Below, one piece after another: positions 32,865 through 46,100 of a DNA stretch of 64,000 bases (its first letter is position 1; each line of letters starts with the position of its first letter). This DNA is from Dimorphilus gyrociliatus (Eukaryota; Annelida; Polychaeta; Dinophilidae). The DNA is taken from positions 107,501-171,500 of the forward strand of contig CAJFCJ010000043.1 of assembly GCA_904063045.1 (NCBI GenBank), given 5' to 3'. Made by a program: the position numbers and the translations under genes. The notes beneath the pieces were generated by a model. That model made no database searches. It saw only the letters and a program-made list of their open reading frames with translations, and was not told the origin of the DNA.

Positions 32865-33815
32865 TTGCAGAAAATTTCAATGGAAGATATCTGTACAAGT
32901 CTTTCAAAATCTTTAAATACTTTGAAACAAATCAAATTTATAAAATGTTCTCTAAAGGAAGAAAATTGCAAAATTTTAGGAAATTTCTTAAAGAATAGTT
33001 ACAAAATAGAAACAATTAATCTTCAAGGGAATAGAGAGATGGGAAAAGGAGTAGAGAATATTTGTGTAGGACTTTTACAATCATCAAAAAATTTGAAACA
33101 TATCTATTGTGATTGTTGTCAATTAAATGAAAAACAATGCGAATCTATAGGAAATCTTTTGAATAATTGCTGTAAACTTGAAACAATAAGTCTAACTGAG
33201 AATTTTGTAATGGGAATAGGATTATCAAATATTTTTAGAGGATTATGTCAAGCGTCAAAGACTTTAAAATATCTCAATTTGAAGTCATGTTCTTTAGAAG
33301 AGGAACAGTGTGAATTGTTTGGAGAATTACTGAAAAACTGTTCAAACATTGAAACATTACATCTTGAAGAAAATCATGGAATTGCTGATGGAATCCATAA
33401 TGTTTGTAAAGGACTTATTCAATCAACAAATAAATTAAGACATTTGTTTTTTGGATGGTGTTATTTAAATGAAAATCAGTGTAAATCTGTGGGAAATCTG
33501 TTGAAATTCACCAAAATTGAAACATTACACCTAGAAGGAATTAACCAGATGAAAAATGGATTATCCGATATTAATAAAGTTCTATTTCAATCATCGTACA
33601 GTTTAAAACATATCTATTTTGGTAATTGTAATTTAGATTTAAAATTATGCAAATCAATTTGGAATTTGTTGAAAGATTGTTATAAAATAGAAACAATCAA
33701 TATAAATGGTAATAGGCAAATGGGAAATGGATTACAATATATTTGTGAAAGCCTTATTCTATCTTCAAATAATTTAAATAGAGCCTCAAGTTCGTCCACA
33801 AGTATCAGCAAATGA
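32865..33815 (+). pseudogene. LRR (RNI-type) gene fragment related to the 2.9-4.5 kb gene
   Basis: An open frame with about ten alternating repeats (KIETINLQGN, LKHIYCDCCQL and so on) of the same 28-residue kind as the RING/B-box/LRR protein. No RING, B-box or coiled coil precedes it: stops occur just upstream of 32865. The last residues, from RASSSSTSISK (33781 on), are not LRR. They read into the antisense LTR leader, the complement of a GGACGAACTTGAGG block found in the other LTR copies. So both ends are lost, although the LRR frame itself is clean. Confidence 0.7.
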
Positions 33816-36150
33816 ATGATATTTGTCCAAAGTTTTATATCGAACTTTTAACAAAATGCCAGTATTTTCCAAATAAGATATGTATTGAATATTCTGAGGT
33901 TTTATCTTTAAGCAAGCAGTTAGAAAACTAAGCTAGCAACAGGTTATGGAATGAACATCCCATGGAAAGAATGTCCCATTTTTAAAAGAATACATCTATT
34001 TGAAAGAAAAATTTAATATTTAAAAAATGTATTATTTCTTTCAAAAGATATTTATACTTTTCAATGATGTAATGAGTAATCATTGTATCCACACAACAAA
34101 ACTGGAATACTCCATTTTGGAAAATTCACTGAAGTAGTAATTTTTGGAAATTTCTCTAAATTAAAAAAGATAGGATTATTTTGTTTGAAAAAGAGATAAG
34201 GTAATTATTAAATATTAATAAGGAATTGAAAAGATTTATTTTATGTGTTTTTCACAATTGGCTAAGTTAAAAACACTTTTTTTTATTATATCTTTAATTG
34301 AACTTCCTCTTTATAGACAATGGATGCCTCTTGTTATCAATGTAAGAAAAGGATATATGGAAAGAGATCTGTACATAAATGTTCAGTATGTAATCATACA
34401 TATTCCATGCATTTTAAGTGCACCAAAGGTTTGTATAAAATTTATTTGAAATAAGGGAGGAAGCAAGAAAGGAAAAGATATTCTACTCTATAATGGATTT
34501 GCATTCAATGTAAAGTTTATGAAAGACAGCTATACCTTATGGAGATGCAGTGTTCATAATAAAAAGAAAATATGTCCTGCTACAATTAAACAAAAGGGTT
34601 CAACATTTATTGAAAGCACAATGGAACATTGTCATAGAAAAAAAATAGATGGAAATGGAAATCAAAACAAGAACAGACTTGAGAGAAATATGTTTAACTG
34701 ATTTAAAGTCATCAGGAAAAGTTATTGCTGAAACTGTACTGTTGGACTACAGCAAAAAAGTTGAACAACTTCCTAAACTGGAAAATTTACAGTGCCTAGC
34801 TAATTTGACAAGACAAAAGATTTGCCCAATTGAACCACAAACATTAAATTTTGATCTAAATATGGCATTTATACCAGATGGTTTCCTTCAACGAGATTTC
34901 TATAATGAAAAGGAAAGAATAGTAATGTTTGCATCAATGAAGCAATTGGAATTGCTAGCAAAGAGCAAGGTATGGTATATGGATGGAACTTTGAAAGTGG
35001 CAAAACAACCTTTTTACCAACTATTTTCAATACATTCATTCATTAAAAAACATGGTGAAGTGAAACAAGTACCACTTATGTTTGTGTTTATATCATCAGC
35101 AAAGTCAAGAGCTTACAAATATGTATTAAAGGTATAAAATGACTGATGATTCAATGCCAGAGGAGGTAGTTGTTGATTTTGAAAAAGGACTCTGGAAAGC
35201 TCTGAAATCTATTTATCCAGCAGTATCCATAAGAGGGTGTGCATTTCATTGGAGCCAAGCTGTGTATAGAAAGATTCAGGTAAGATGAATATGTTAATTT
35301 TGCTACAGTTTAGCTTTTATTATCTATATTTTTAGAATTTGGGATACAGTATAGATTATCAATCAAACATGAATAATGGAAGGTCAACATTAAAAAAGAT
35401 ATTAGCATTGCCATTTCTTCCTTCTACTACAACACCAACAGTCTTCAATTTAATTGCAAATGGTATGGGAGCAAGAAACAAATATGCTGATTTGTTACAT
35501 TATGTTCAATCTCAATGGATTGAAAATTCAATTTGGCAACCTCAATAATGGTCTGTGTTTGGTTATAGTGTCAGAACAAATAATGAAGTTGAAGCTTGGT
35601 ACAGAAGATTGAACAGTAAAGTCTTGGCCAAAGGCTCTTTTTACCAATTGGTAGATGAACTAAATAAGGAAGCTTCTCTTATTGATGTTTATAAAAACTT
35701 TTATCTGAGAGAAAGTTGAAGAAACACCAAAAGAAAGAATATATGAAATTACAGGTTGAAATATTCAAATTATGGGATAATTATGATTTAGGATTAATAA
35801 CAGCAATATATCTATTGGAAAAAGTATCAAATATATATGTATCATAACTTGCATATTAACCTCTCTTGTCTAGCCCTGTAGTTTAATTCTTGATATTTTT
35901 GGTGTAACTAATGTTGTTCATAAATCTTTAACTAAAGATTCAGTGGTTTCTTACTTAAATACATTTTATATTGTAAAACTTTTTCTCTGCTAAATTCTTT
36001 TCATAGAATAGTATTTTCACATTGTCTTGTGTCATTCTATAGAACTACTTCCTTTTTAATATGGGACATTCTTTCCAGCTCCCGCTAGCAACTGTTAAAT
36101 TCGTAGGGTTTATATACTTTCCTAAGAGTTTAACAGTTCACAATTTCAAA
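33781..36150 (-). mobile_element. Antisense LTR, family 1, split by a MULE
   Basis: 33781-33940 and 36084-36150 together form one family-1 LTR/leader in reverse orientation. The complement shows GTATATAAACCCTACG (near 36105), AATACTGGCATTTTG and GGACGAACTTGAGG in the same order as at 8590-8790. It truncates the LRR gene on the left and borders the polycystin gene on the right (ATG at 36160). Confidence 0.65.
33941..36083 (+). mobile_element. MULE transposon 3 (decayed) with 9-bp target duplication
   Basis: GCTAGCAAC occurs at 33932-33940 and 36084-36092. The termini align ungapped over 23 bp (shared GGAAAGAATGTCCCAT) with a second sub-repeat on the left. The gene (ATG at 34321) encodes the PHD-like half-finger (CYQCKK, KCSVCNH, HFKC), a FLYWCH (LWRCS, ICPATI, HCH), WYMDGTLK (first Asp), VVVDFEKGLW (second Asp), GCAFHW, and NNEVEAWYRRL (Glu). 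The linker exon is deleted, and frame shifts lie near 34650, 35136 and 35700, plus a TAA at 35545-35548. Inactive as a protein source. Confidence 0.85.
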
Positions 36151-36159
36151 GTTTGAACA

Positions 36160-39100
36160 ATGCAAAGTAGTATTGAAACTGATTCTACACTTAAACCAAA
36201 GTATGAAATCTCTCAATTAAGAATGGTTTTCAGACAGTTTTATGGTCCGAATCATCCAGTTAATGGTGGTTATTTTTCTGGAGATAATTGTCAATCATAT
36301 CTAAAGTTCAACTTTGGTAGGATAGTCAAAATGAAAAGAATAAAGATAGAAGGTGCTGGAAGATCAGGAGATTCATGGATAAAATACTTTTATATATATA
36401 TGAGCAACAATTCAGATTCACTGGACACTGTACGAACAATGGATGGAAGTCGTCATGTAATGTCTTTTGAATTTCAAAAAAAAAAGAAAAATAATAATTT
36501 ATTTAATACTTTTCTGTTTTGTTTCTTTTTAGAAATTTCGTGGAAATTTCAACAAAATAACAGTTACTCAAAATTCATTTAATCCTCCAATAATAGCTCA
36601 ATACTTGAAATTTTTGTCAGAATCTTGCGAAAAAGCATTCTCTGTTCGATTGGAAATTTATGGTTGTAATATAACTAAAACATACATTGATCGTACAAAA
36701 CCTCTTGGTTTAACAAATTTTTATATATTACATTCTCAAATGATAAATAGAGAATTGGACAATTTGGAATATGGAATACATGAGATTAGGCTTAGTTGTG
36801 AATCAGATTTTCAAAATAGAGGCTATTACTTTGCCAAATCAATGTGGCAGTTTGATCTTGGAATAAAGCATAATATAGTGAAAATTTTTTTGCGAGGTTC
36901 CTGCGTATCTGAGAATCACATGAAGAGTTTTCAGGTAAAATATACTGATGATCCTTTGAAATGGTTTGATGATAAGGCAGCAAATGGACAAATTAGAAAG
37001 TATTTTGCTCAAGATAAAAATATCCTCTCAGAAGTACAATTTTATGAGACAATTACTGCTCGTTACATAAGATTTACACCATTTAGTGCTGCTGCAGATA
37101 TTAGAATGGAATTGTATGGCTATCCCTGGGAACATCCGAAATTGATGAAAACCAAAAAATTCCCTAAAACAACTACTGCATCATCAGAGAAAAGTTCAAT
37201 TAATTCTCCTGAAATGGCATTAAATACAAAACAAACATTTTGGTGTAAAGAAGACAATGATTTAAATGGTTGGTGGTCAGCTGATCTAGGCTTAATATAC
37301 TACATAGAGAGGATTATCATTTTCTATAGAGAAAACCTGTCGAGAGATGTTTGTAGTGATATTTCAGTGTTTGGATCTCAGAATAATGGAACAAATTTAA
37401 TAAAAGTAGATCAGGTAAGAATTTTTGACAAATTTTAGATTGATTTCTTACTAGAAACAATAATTTTGCTACTGTTGAACAAAAGGAAATAGCATGTTCA
37501 TTTGAAGATAATCAGACAGCAATCTATTCATCACCAGCCTTACGGTTTAGATATATTCGTCTAGACTTTAAAAATGGACCAAAAGAATGCATTAGATTTG
37601 AATTATATGGTAAAAAAGCACCAATATGTCCTCCAGGCTCTCTAAGACATTTAGACAAGTGTTACATGATTTCTGAAATGGTAACATCATTTGAGAAGGC
37701 CTTAAAATTCTGTCAATCAGGATTTTATTGGAAAAGTGAAGGTTTTCTTGTAATGCCAAAGAATACATTTGAAACAGATTTTGTTAAAAGACATTATAAA
37801 TTACAGTAAATATACTTTTTTTATATAAATTTTTCATTTTAAAATTTATTAAACTAATAATTGAAAACCTTAATAGAAAGCTAAATCATGGAATTTACAT
37901 TGGTGTTAAGCAAATTTCATTAAATAACTTTGTCTGGCTGGATGGAACACCTGTAACAAACTATTTACTTTTTGAAAGCAACTTCTCTCCACATATTTCC
38001 TATCCTTGCTTAATAAGGAGAGATTTCTTTAAGAAGAGTAAATGTCAGGAAAATGGTTACGCAATGTGTGAAACAAAAGCAAACTGTTAGATTCTTTTTC
38101 CCTTCTTATATTTATTTTTTTCAATATTATCTATATTCATTAAACAGTACCAGATAATTTGGATGATTTTAATGATGAAGAGAAATGTCAGCCTACATGG
38201 TTTCTAATGCCACATCATAGGTTGGACATTCAACTTTCCATTGGTGTTCTCGATGTAACAAGTATGGGAAATTGTTTAGCCTATTGTCTGTCTCACAAGA
38301 CTTGTAAGTCAGTCAGTTGGAGATATAGGTAAATAAAAATTGACACAAAGTAGGCTTAATTTTACAAATGATGAGAGATAATTGTTCATAGGTATAGAAT
38401 TCTATCAGAGTGTTATATTTACAATATTACAAGATCAGCACTGAAATATGATAATACAAAATTTACTAAAATATCCAATGAGTTCCATTATTTCGAGCAT
38501 TTCTGTTTAGATAGAAAAATTTCAAAACTTTTACCAGAAGGAAATTTTGAACAAGATGAAAATTTCAATGTAACTGTAACATCCTACAAAACTTATAATA
38601 ACAATTATCGTGATTATCGTCTGGGTTTGTCTATAACTCATTATTACTGTGCACTTTGCAAGCAAACTATACAGTGCTATCTGGAAGTGAATTTTGAAAG
38701 ATTAGTTCAATTGGTAGTATTTACAACATCTGCAAGATACGGAAGCTATACCGAGTATACAAAGACAGCACATTTCTTTTATAAAAGAACTTCATATGAC
38801 CAATGGTTAATTGTTCGAGATGGAGATGGAGATGTTATTGTAAATATAATAAAATAATACATTTTCAAACAATTTATTCTCATTTTATATTCTCTTAACA
38901 GAATTATTCTCTACAAGAAGATAAACACTATTATAATCATAATGAATTTCCTCCTAATCTCTTTTGTAGAGGTGTTAGATTCAATCCAACAACTTATCAT
39001 TCTTATGCCTCACTAATCCTTCAATTATATGGAAGATATATTGAGGAATATGAACATTCACTTTATACTCCAAAATGCAATCATCCACTGGGACTGGAGA

Positions 39101-40146
39101 ATATGAATCGAATACATAGTTCTCAAATAACTTCTCCATCCTTTCTTAATTCTTACCATCCATATAATGTAAGATTAGATTGCCCAAGCTGTTGGATCAC
39201 TAATTCTCCAGAACCAAATGATTACATAGAGATAGATTTAGGTTATATCTATCACATTACAGGTTTTGTTTCTCAAACCTGTAAAAATCAGGAAATTTAT
39301 ATCCTTGAATTTGCTGTTGAATATTCATTATATAGAATTCATGGTTGGCAATTTTACAAAAATGTAAAAAAAAAAATTTTTTTTTATTCGAAAGAAATTT
39401 TTATTTTTTCTTTTTTATTTGTTTTTTCTTTTAATAGAAACTGCTTGTTCGAAATGATTTCAAATTGATAACAAACACGAAAAATCTATTGCTTTTTAAT
39501 GAAACTCTAGAAATGAGATTTATTAGAATTTCAGGGAAAACTTGGGAAGATAAGAGAGGATTACGCTTGGAACTTATTGGATGCATAAAACGTAAAACTT
39601 TATTACTTATTTTTTTTACAAAATTTCTTGTTGTAAAATAATAAACTTTTTTTCTCATTAAGAGCATGACACAATAACCCAAAGTTCCAATGATTACCTG
39701 GAACAAATTATTATTGAAGAAACCACTCTTGGCAATGTTTTATCATTGGACAAGGTCAATGAAACTTCTACTTTATCTTGCCTGGACAATTGGCTATTGC
39801 AACCAAATAAAATAACTATAAACTTTCAAAGAGTTTACAGTATTACAGGATTTGTCATTCTTTCAAATGTAACAAACAATTTGAACTTTACAATAGAATA
39901 TTCATTTGATCTGGTAAACTGGTATACTTATACTTATGGATTCGATTACAAACAATTAAATGTATAATAAGAAATTTTTCTAATATTTTCTTTTTACCTA
40001 TAACTTTGCATTTGTCTTCCATTTTTAGTCAACTCATCATATTCTCTTATCTAATCCAATTTTGACTGTTTATTTATCATTGACTATTCAAAGCACAAAT
40101 CAATATACTTGCTTAAAAATTCATATTAATGGTAAAAAACATTCAG
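36160..40146 (+). other. Polycystin ectodomain part 1: discoidins, C-type lectin, PAN
   Basis: F5/8C-like units end in the familiar R.E.YG signature: SVRLEIYGC (about 36670), DIRMELYGY (37110), CIRFELYGK (37610), LRLELIGC (39580). Between them lie a C-type lectin domain (CPPGSLRH at 37630 through NGYAMCETKANC at 38085, with FVWLDGTPV) and a PAN module (GNCLAYCLSHKTCKSVSWRYR, joined across 38328/38392). 38.55-39.0 kb and 39.7-40.1 kb hold further discoidin-like units. Several intron phases coincide with domain edges. Confidence 0.7.
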
Positions 40147-43100
40147 GTATGATTATGAAGGTTTTGAATTTGATACAAAATATTTTATTTAAAAATATCT
40201 ACTTCTTCACAATGTCCTCCAGGATACTTCCTCTTCAACACAAAATGTATTTCCTATCCTTATTCTGTACCCTTCTCATACGATGAAGCTGTTGAACAAT
40301 GCCAAGGTATACCATGGAGAGGTCAAGGACGAATAATTTCACCAAAAAATGATGAAGTTCTAAATGTATTTCTACAAGGATTTTTCAAAAAGTAATTCAA
40401 TCACCTAGGTTGAATTTTTTTAAAATGAAATATTTATAAATAGAAATACACTAAAGACACGTTTAGGATTGAGGAAAATTAGTGGTAAATTCACTTGGCA
40501 AGATGGTAGTCTTCTACCTACAGATGAGGTGACAAAGTGGGATGATTCAAGCACATCTGGCTACTGTGTTGGTTTTAAACCAACTAATGGATTTTGGATA
40601 AAACTATCTTGTAGTAGTGATTTTCTCTTTTCATGTGAAAAGAATGCTGGTATATAAGAAATTTTGTTTTGCTTTTAAAAGAATCTAACCGAATTTTTTA
40701 TAGTTCTATCACCTGAACAAAGAGTTGGTAAATTATGGGAAGTAATTGAATCAGCTATATTAATAACAGCCAGTAGTAATAGTATTATTTACAAAAATGA
40801 CTACAATACAAGATTTGATTGTTTGATGGCTTGTAATGAAGAAATAAGATTAACCTGCATTTCCTTTACCTTTGATACAGCTAGCAAAGACTGTATTCTC
40901 TATTCTGCAAACACTTATACTAAAAATTCTTACCTGAGAATGAATGTCACTGATGTTGATAAGATATATTTTCAAGCTTTCAATCCTGGTAGAATATAAG
41001 ATTAAGAAAGTCTCTAACATTACTTGTTTTGTTTTTTCCTCAGGTAAATGTTCAGCTAGTCTTGTTGAACAGAAATCTTTAGGAATAAACTGGAATGTTT
41101 CTTCCAATTATGATTTATCAAGGGATGCAAGTAAATTACCTCTATATATAAGAGAGGGTTCTTTTGGTTACTGGAGACCTGATGATGCTGATTTAAAACC
41201 ATGGATTCATTTCAATTTTGATGCTGCTGTAACAATATCATATTTCATTTTGCAAGGAACAGGAAAGTTGAGTGACGAAGGATACATAAAATCCTTTTTC
41301 ATAGAATCTGCTTTAGATGGTATCAAATATGAAAATGTCTCATGGGACTACAATGGTGAGAATGTTTTTGATGGACCATTAGATCATATCAGTACAAGAT
41401 TTTATAGATTTCAATCTTCATTCAAGACAAAATCTATCAAATTTAACCTTTTGGAGAAGAGTTTATATTTTGCTATGAATATTGAATTGTATGGTTGCAC
41501 TGACTATATTCCAGACTGTTTTTCCCTAACATCTTCAGATTTTGAAGTTAGAGGAGCTGATAAAATGGCAAAATTAAAATGTTTTGAAGATTGGACTGTC
41601 CTTGGTCAAAAGTTAATGTCAAATGATTCTTGGGAAAAAAGTTGGTTTGATTACAAAAATGGATTCGAAAGTAGTAACCAATTCTGGGCTGGTAATCAAC
41701 TAGCAACCTACTTGACAACTTTCAGAGAGTACAACTGTAGAATTGACCTTTGGACAAAAGATGGAAAACACAGACACAGCGAATTTAAAACAATTCTTTT
41801 TCAATCAGAAATCGAATTCTATACTAGAAGTGTATTGAAATTTTTGAGTGGTAGCTCACCATCCAGTAAATTTTTAGAACCTGCAAAATTTTTTGCAATT
41901 GATAGTGATAATGAAAGATCTTGTGCACAAAATACCCAAACTGGTTGGTGGTTTTTAAATGACAGTTGTTTATCAACAAATTTATTAGCTTCCAATTCAA
42001 TTTGGCCAATTGATCAAACGGATTTGTTCAATGCTTACAATTTTAAAGTGGAAAAATTTCTTTTTAAAATAAAATCAAATAATTCTTGTAAGATAGTCAA
42101 ATTTTTCATTTAAAAAAAAATCTATTCTCTTTTTTATTATCTATTAATTTATCTAGATAATATTGCTATTGGCAAACATGCTTTTCAAAAGAAAACTGAG
42201 GGCGAAAATGTAGCTAATTTGGCAATTGATGGCATCATTTTATCTGATGCTACTCAAGGATATTGTGCAGTTGGAGAACATACAACTGATCCTTGGTGGG
42301 TAGTCAATTTATTCAAATCTTTCAGAGTATTGGGAATAGCAGTAACAAACAGGAAAGATTGCTGTTGTAAGTTTAAACCGAAAAACAATCTATGAACAAA
42401 CATTTTTCTATCCCAACTGTCCATTCAGCTTCAGAACTCTCAAACTTTAGAATTGGATTGGCAAACAGTTTTTCTGTTACAAACTTTGATTCTTCCTTAT
42501 TTCAACTATGTAAACATTACACTGGAACAATTGGATCTGGCATTACAGAAGAGATAGTATGTGATAATGGGCCAATCATAGGATCTTACCTTGGCATTTG
42601 GATGATTGGAGCAAATCTTAGATTAAGCTTATGTGAAGTTGAAATTAATAGTGAATTAAAATATGGTGAGTATAATTTTTCCCACCATAATAGGGTCACA
42701 TTGAAAGCTGCAGGAGTTGAGAGGTGAATACTCTCTAACTGGCTGGGGTTGATACTTTTATTCTATTTTACTCTGTTAAGAAGAAGTATAGCTAGTATAA
42801 AACTTTTCACAGTGGCCTTTGAAGAAACTGTATACATATATATATTATGAGATAATGTTTATATTAACCAGGTTCAAATAGGATTTATGGAGAATCTTGT
42901 GAATCAGATTCAAATTGTGTTGAACCCTATACATCTTGCCTTCCACAGAATGAACCACAGAATCTCAATGTCTTATTATATTCTTGTCAGTGTAGTGTCT
43001 ACACAATTCGTAAAGACAACATATGCTATAAAGGTAAGTGAGGAATGGAATGGTGTACAATTTCAAACAGTCTAAAACAGTTTCTTATTTCAAAAAAAAA

Positions 43101-46100
43101 ATACACAGCTACAGATATTTCATTGAAGCTGATTGATATAGATACGAAATTTATCAGAGAAGAGGAAAGCAATATTCCATTAAGAATTACATTGCAGAAT
43201 TTAGCTGGATGGCCAATTGCTGAAACTACTTTACCAAATACAAACTTTGACTTTACAGCATCACTTTCGGATTCAGATAGCATTGCCAGTGCAAAATTTA
43301 TAAAAAATATATCCTTAGCTTCAAAATCAGGCCTTGAAAAGCAACTACTCAGTAGAGATATAACAAATTCTTCTAAACGGGGTGAAACAGTTTTGAGTCT
43401 GACAGTTACAATGAAATTCCCAATTCATCAATGTTTTAATGAGAGTTTTTTCTGTGGAAATATTTTACAATCTTCAACTAGTGATTATTTAGAATATGAC
43501 AAATCAAATAATGAAAAATGTGTATCAATGTCATCGCTAGTAAATTGTCAACCTGATATAGATTTATCAATATCCAAGATAACACTTAGTTCCGAAGAAT
43601 TTATCTATAGAAGTATCAGTCAAAATCATACTTTTATTATTACTATACTAAACAAACATTCCAATTCTCATGATGTTATACAATTATTTGATACTTTCTA
43701 TAATTATGACATTGAAAGTCTGATTTCAAACAAAACTCATCAAATCAACAGTAAAAATCAAAATTGGCAAAAGTCTAAATTGGATTTAAAAGAAAAGCAG
43801 AAAGGGATTAAAGTTGGTAATACTTTGGATTTGTCAATGAAAATTTTAACACATCTTTCAAGATTTGAATGTGAAGATGATTTATTTGTTTGTTTTCGAA
43901 TTGTTCCATCAAATTTTTCATCATTTAAAGAGATTAATAGAACAGATGATATTTTATGTTTAGATATGGATAAATACAAGAATTGTACACCAGGTAAATA
44001 ATTTCACTTCAAAATAGTTTACTGACTATACTATTTTATCTTTATCTATTCAAATTAGCTATCAGAATCAAGGCAAACATTACTATTCCAAGACAAACTG
44101 TAATAAGAGGTTATAATCAGTATTTACAAACATTTTTGCAATGGACAAACATTGATGAGAAGTTCAGCATTGATTCAGTTCCAATGAACAGATACAACTT
44201 TAATTTCACTGTATTTTTCACCAATGTCAATTTGCAAAGTAATCATTCAAAACCACACTTCTATAGATTTTTGAATTCATCTAGTATTCAGTCAAATCTA
44301 TCTATAAATCAGGAGTTGATGTGGAAATTTATGCATAGGATATATATTCCAAGAACTCAATGCTCAGAGTATAAATTTCTCTGTTTCAAGGTCAGTCCTG
44401 GTGAGGGATCATCATATTCTCTATTTCCTGATGGAAATAGCACATCTTGTACAGATATGGAAACTGTTATAAACTGCATTGGTCTGAAAATAAATGGTCT
44501 TCACTTTGAAATTTCAAACAACAATCTGACTGAAGGCAGTTCCAGTCAATTTTCAGTAGTATGGAGTCAGGGAACAGATGTAAATTATAGAATAAACTTT
44601 ACTGAAATGAATTCAGTATCATGGAATTGGCTTAATGCCAGTCATACAGAATCATTTGGACCAATTAGTAAACATTACTTGGACTTTTTGTACAATAGCT
44701 ATGGCACATACAATGTTACTTTAACAGCATGGAATGAGGTGGCAAGTCAAATACTTTGGCTAGTTAAAGTTGTTGAACCAATACTTGGAAATCATGTTAG
44801 CTTTAAGAGTGACTATGTTCCAAATGAACCACCTTTGCAGGTCTTATGGAAGATTGAATATCAATATCAAACTAATGTGATGACAAAAGATATATCAATG
44901 ACTTGCTTTATTGACACTGGTCACAATGAAACTTTGACCAAAACTGTCATTCTCAACTATGCAAATCTATTGGTCATTGATTATATTTATTCAAAGGATG
45001 AATTAAAAGCAGAAGCAACAATTACTTGTAATAATTCTATATCAAATGTTAAAAGTAATCAAGTATTTTTACTTCAGCAAAATGTAACAGATTTAAAAGT
45101 GAAATTCAATCATATTCATTGGCCATCATTCAAAAATTTATCACTTGAAATAACCATGAAAAATGGAAGTGATGTTGAATATGAAATTTTGTTTGGTGAT
45201 GATTCAAAAGAGATTTTCAAGAATCCTGAACTTTTTGCAAATGGAAAAGCATTTTATGCAATTCATTCCTATTCTCTTCCAGGTGAATATCAAGCATTTG
45301 TTAGAGCAAGAAATGAATTTTTCAATGACATGGCCTTGACACTTCAACCTATCATCATTCAGAATGAAGTGAAAAAAATTAATTTAACAATTTCCTATGA
45401 AAAACCTAGAAAAGTGAACTTAACTATTAAAGAGATAGACAATGAATTGAATCCAACAAATGTATCATGTTTATTTCAACCTGATGATAATCAACACATA
45501 ATATTTCATAATGTTGATATCAGAAATGGTACAACTCTTATTCATGAATATTCAGAAGTGTTCAATGAAAGGGAGAAGAGAAATTTAACAGTAAAAGCCT
45601 TCTGCTTTAATCAAGTTTCCAATGCATCATTTACCCAAAATTTCATTTTGGAAGAACTAATTTCACAATTGAATGTTTCAATCAATAATTTGTTTTTATC
45701 TACTTTTGAACTGTTCACAATAAACATCACAACTCTTACTGGCACAAATATGAACTTGACATTTGATTTAGGAGAAAATGAAATTTACAATTTCCAAGTA
45801 AAAGGTCCTGGTATGAATTCAATTCCATTCAATTTCACCTACAAGAATCCAGGAGTATTTTGGTTAAAGATAAAGGTGCTTAATTCTGTCAATACCCTTA
45901 CTAGTCAACACCTATTAACAGTTCAAAATAGAATTGTTAATGCAACTTTCTTCTTAATTTATATAGAACCCAGAACAATACTGACTAGTGTCAGGCAATA
46001 TTTTCCATTAATTCTACCTACAAATGTTACCTGTTCAATTGATATTAGCTGGAAAGCTACAATTGTTCATGAACATCAGAATTTATTATTAGGAAGTTTG

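Noticed and set aside
32865-33815. Complete LRR protein ending RASSSSTSISK
   Set aside because: The last residues come from antisense LTR sequence and the N-terminal domains of the family are missing, so it is a fragment, not a full gene.
40944-41043. Start of a separate gene at an ATG before the 41-kb discoidin exon
   Set aside because: Those codons lie across the end of a PAN exon and an intron (donor after FNPG, acceptor CCTCAG). The exon chain continues in phase.
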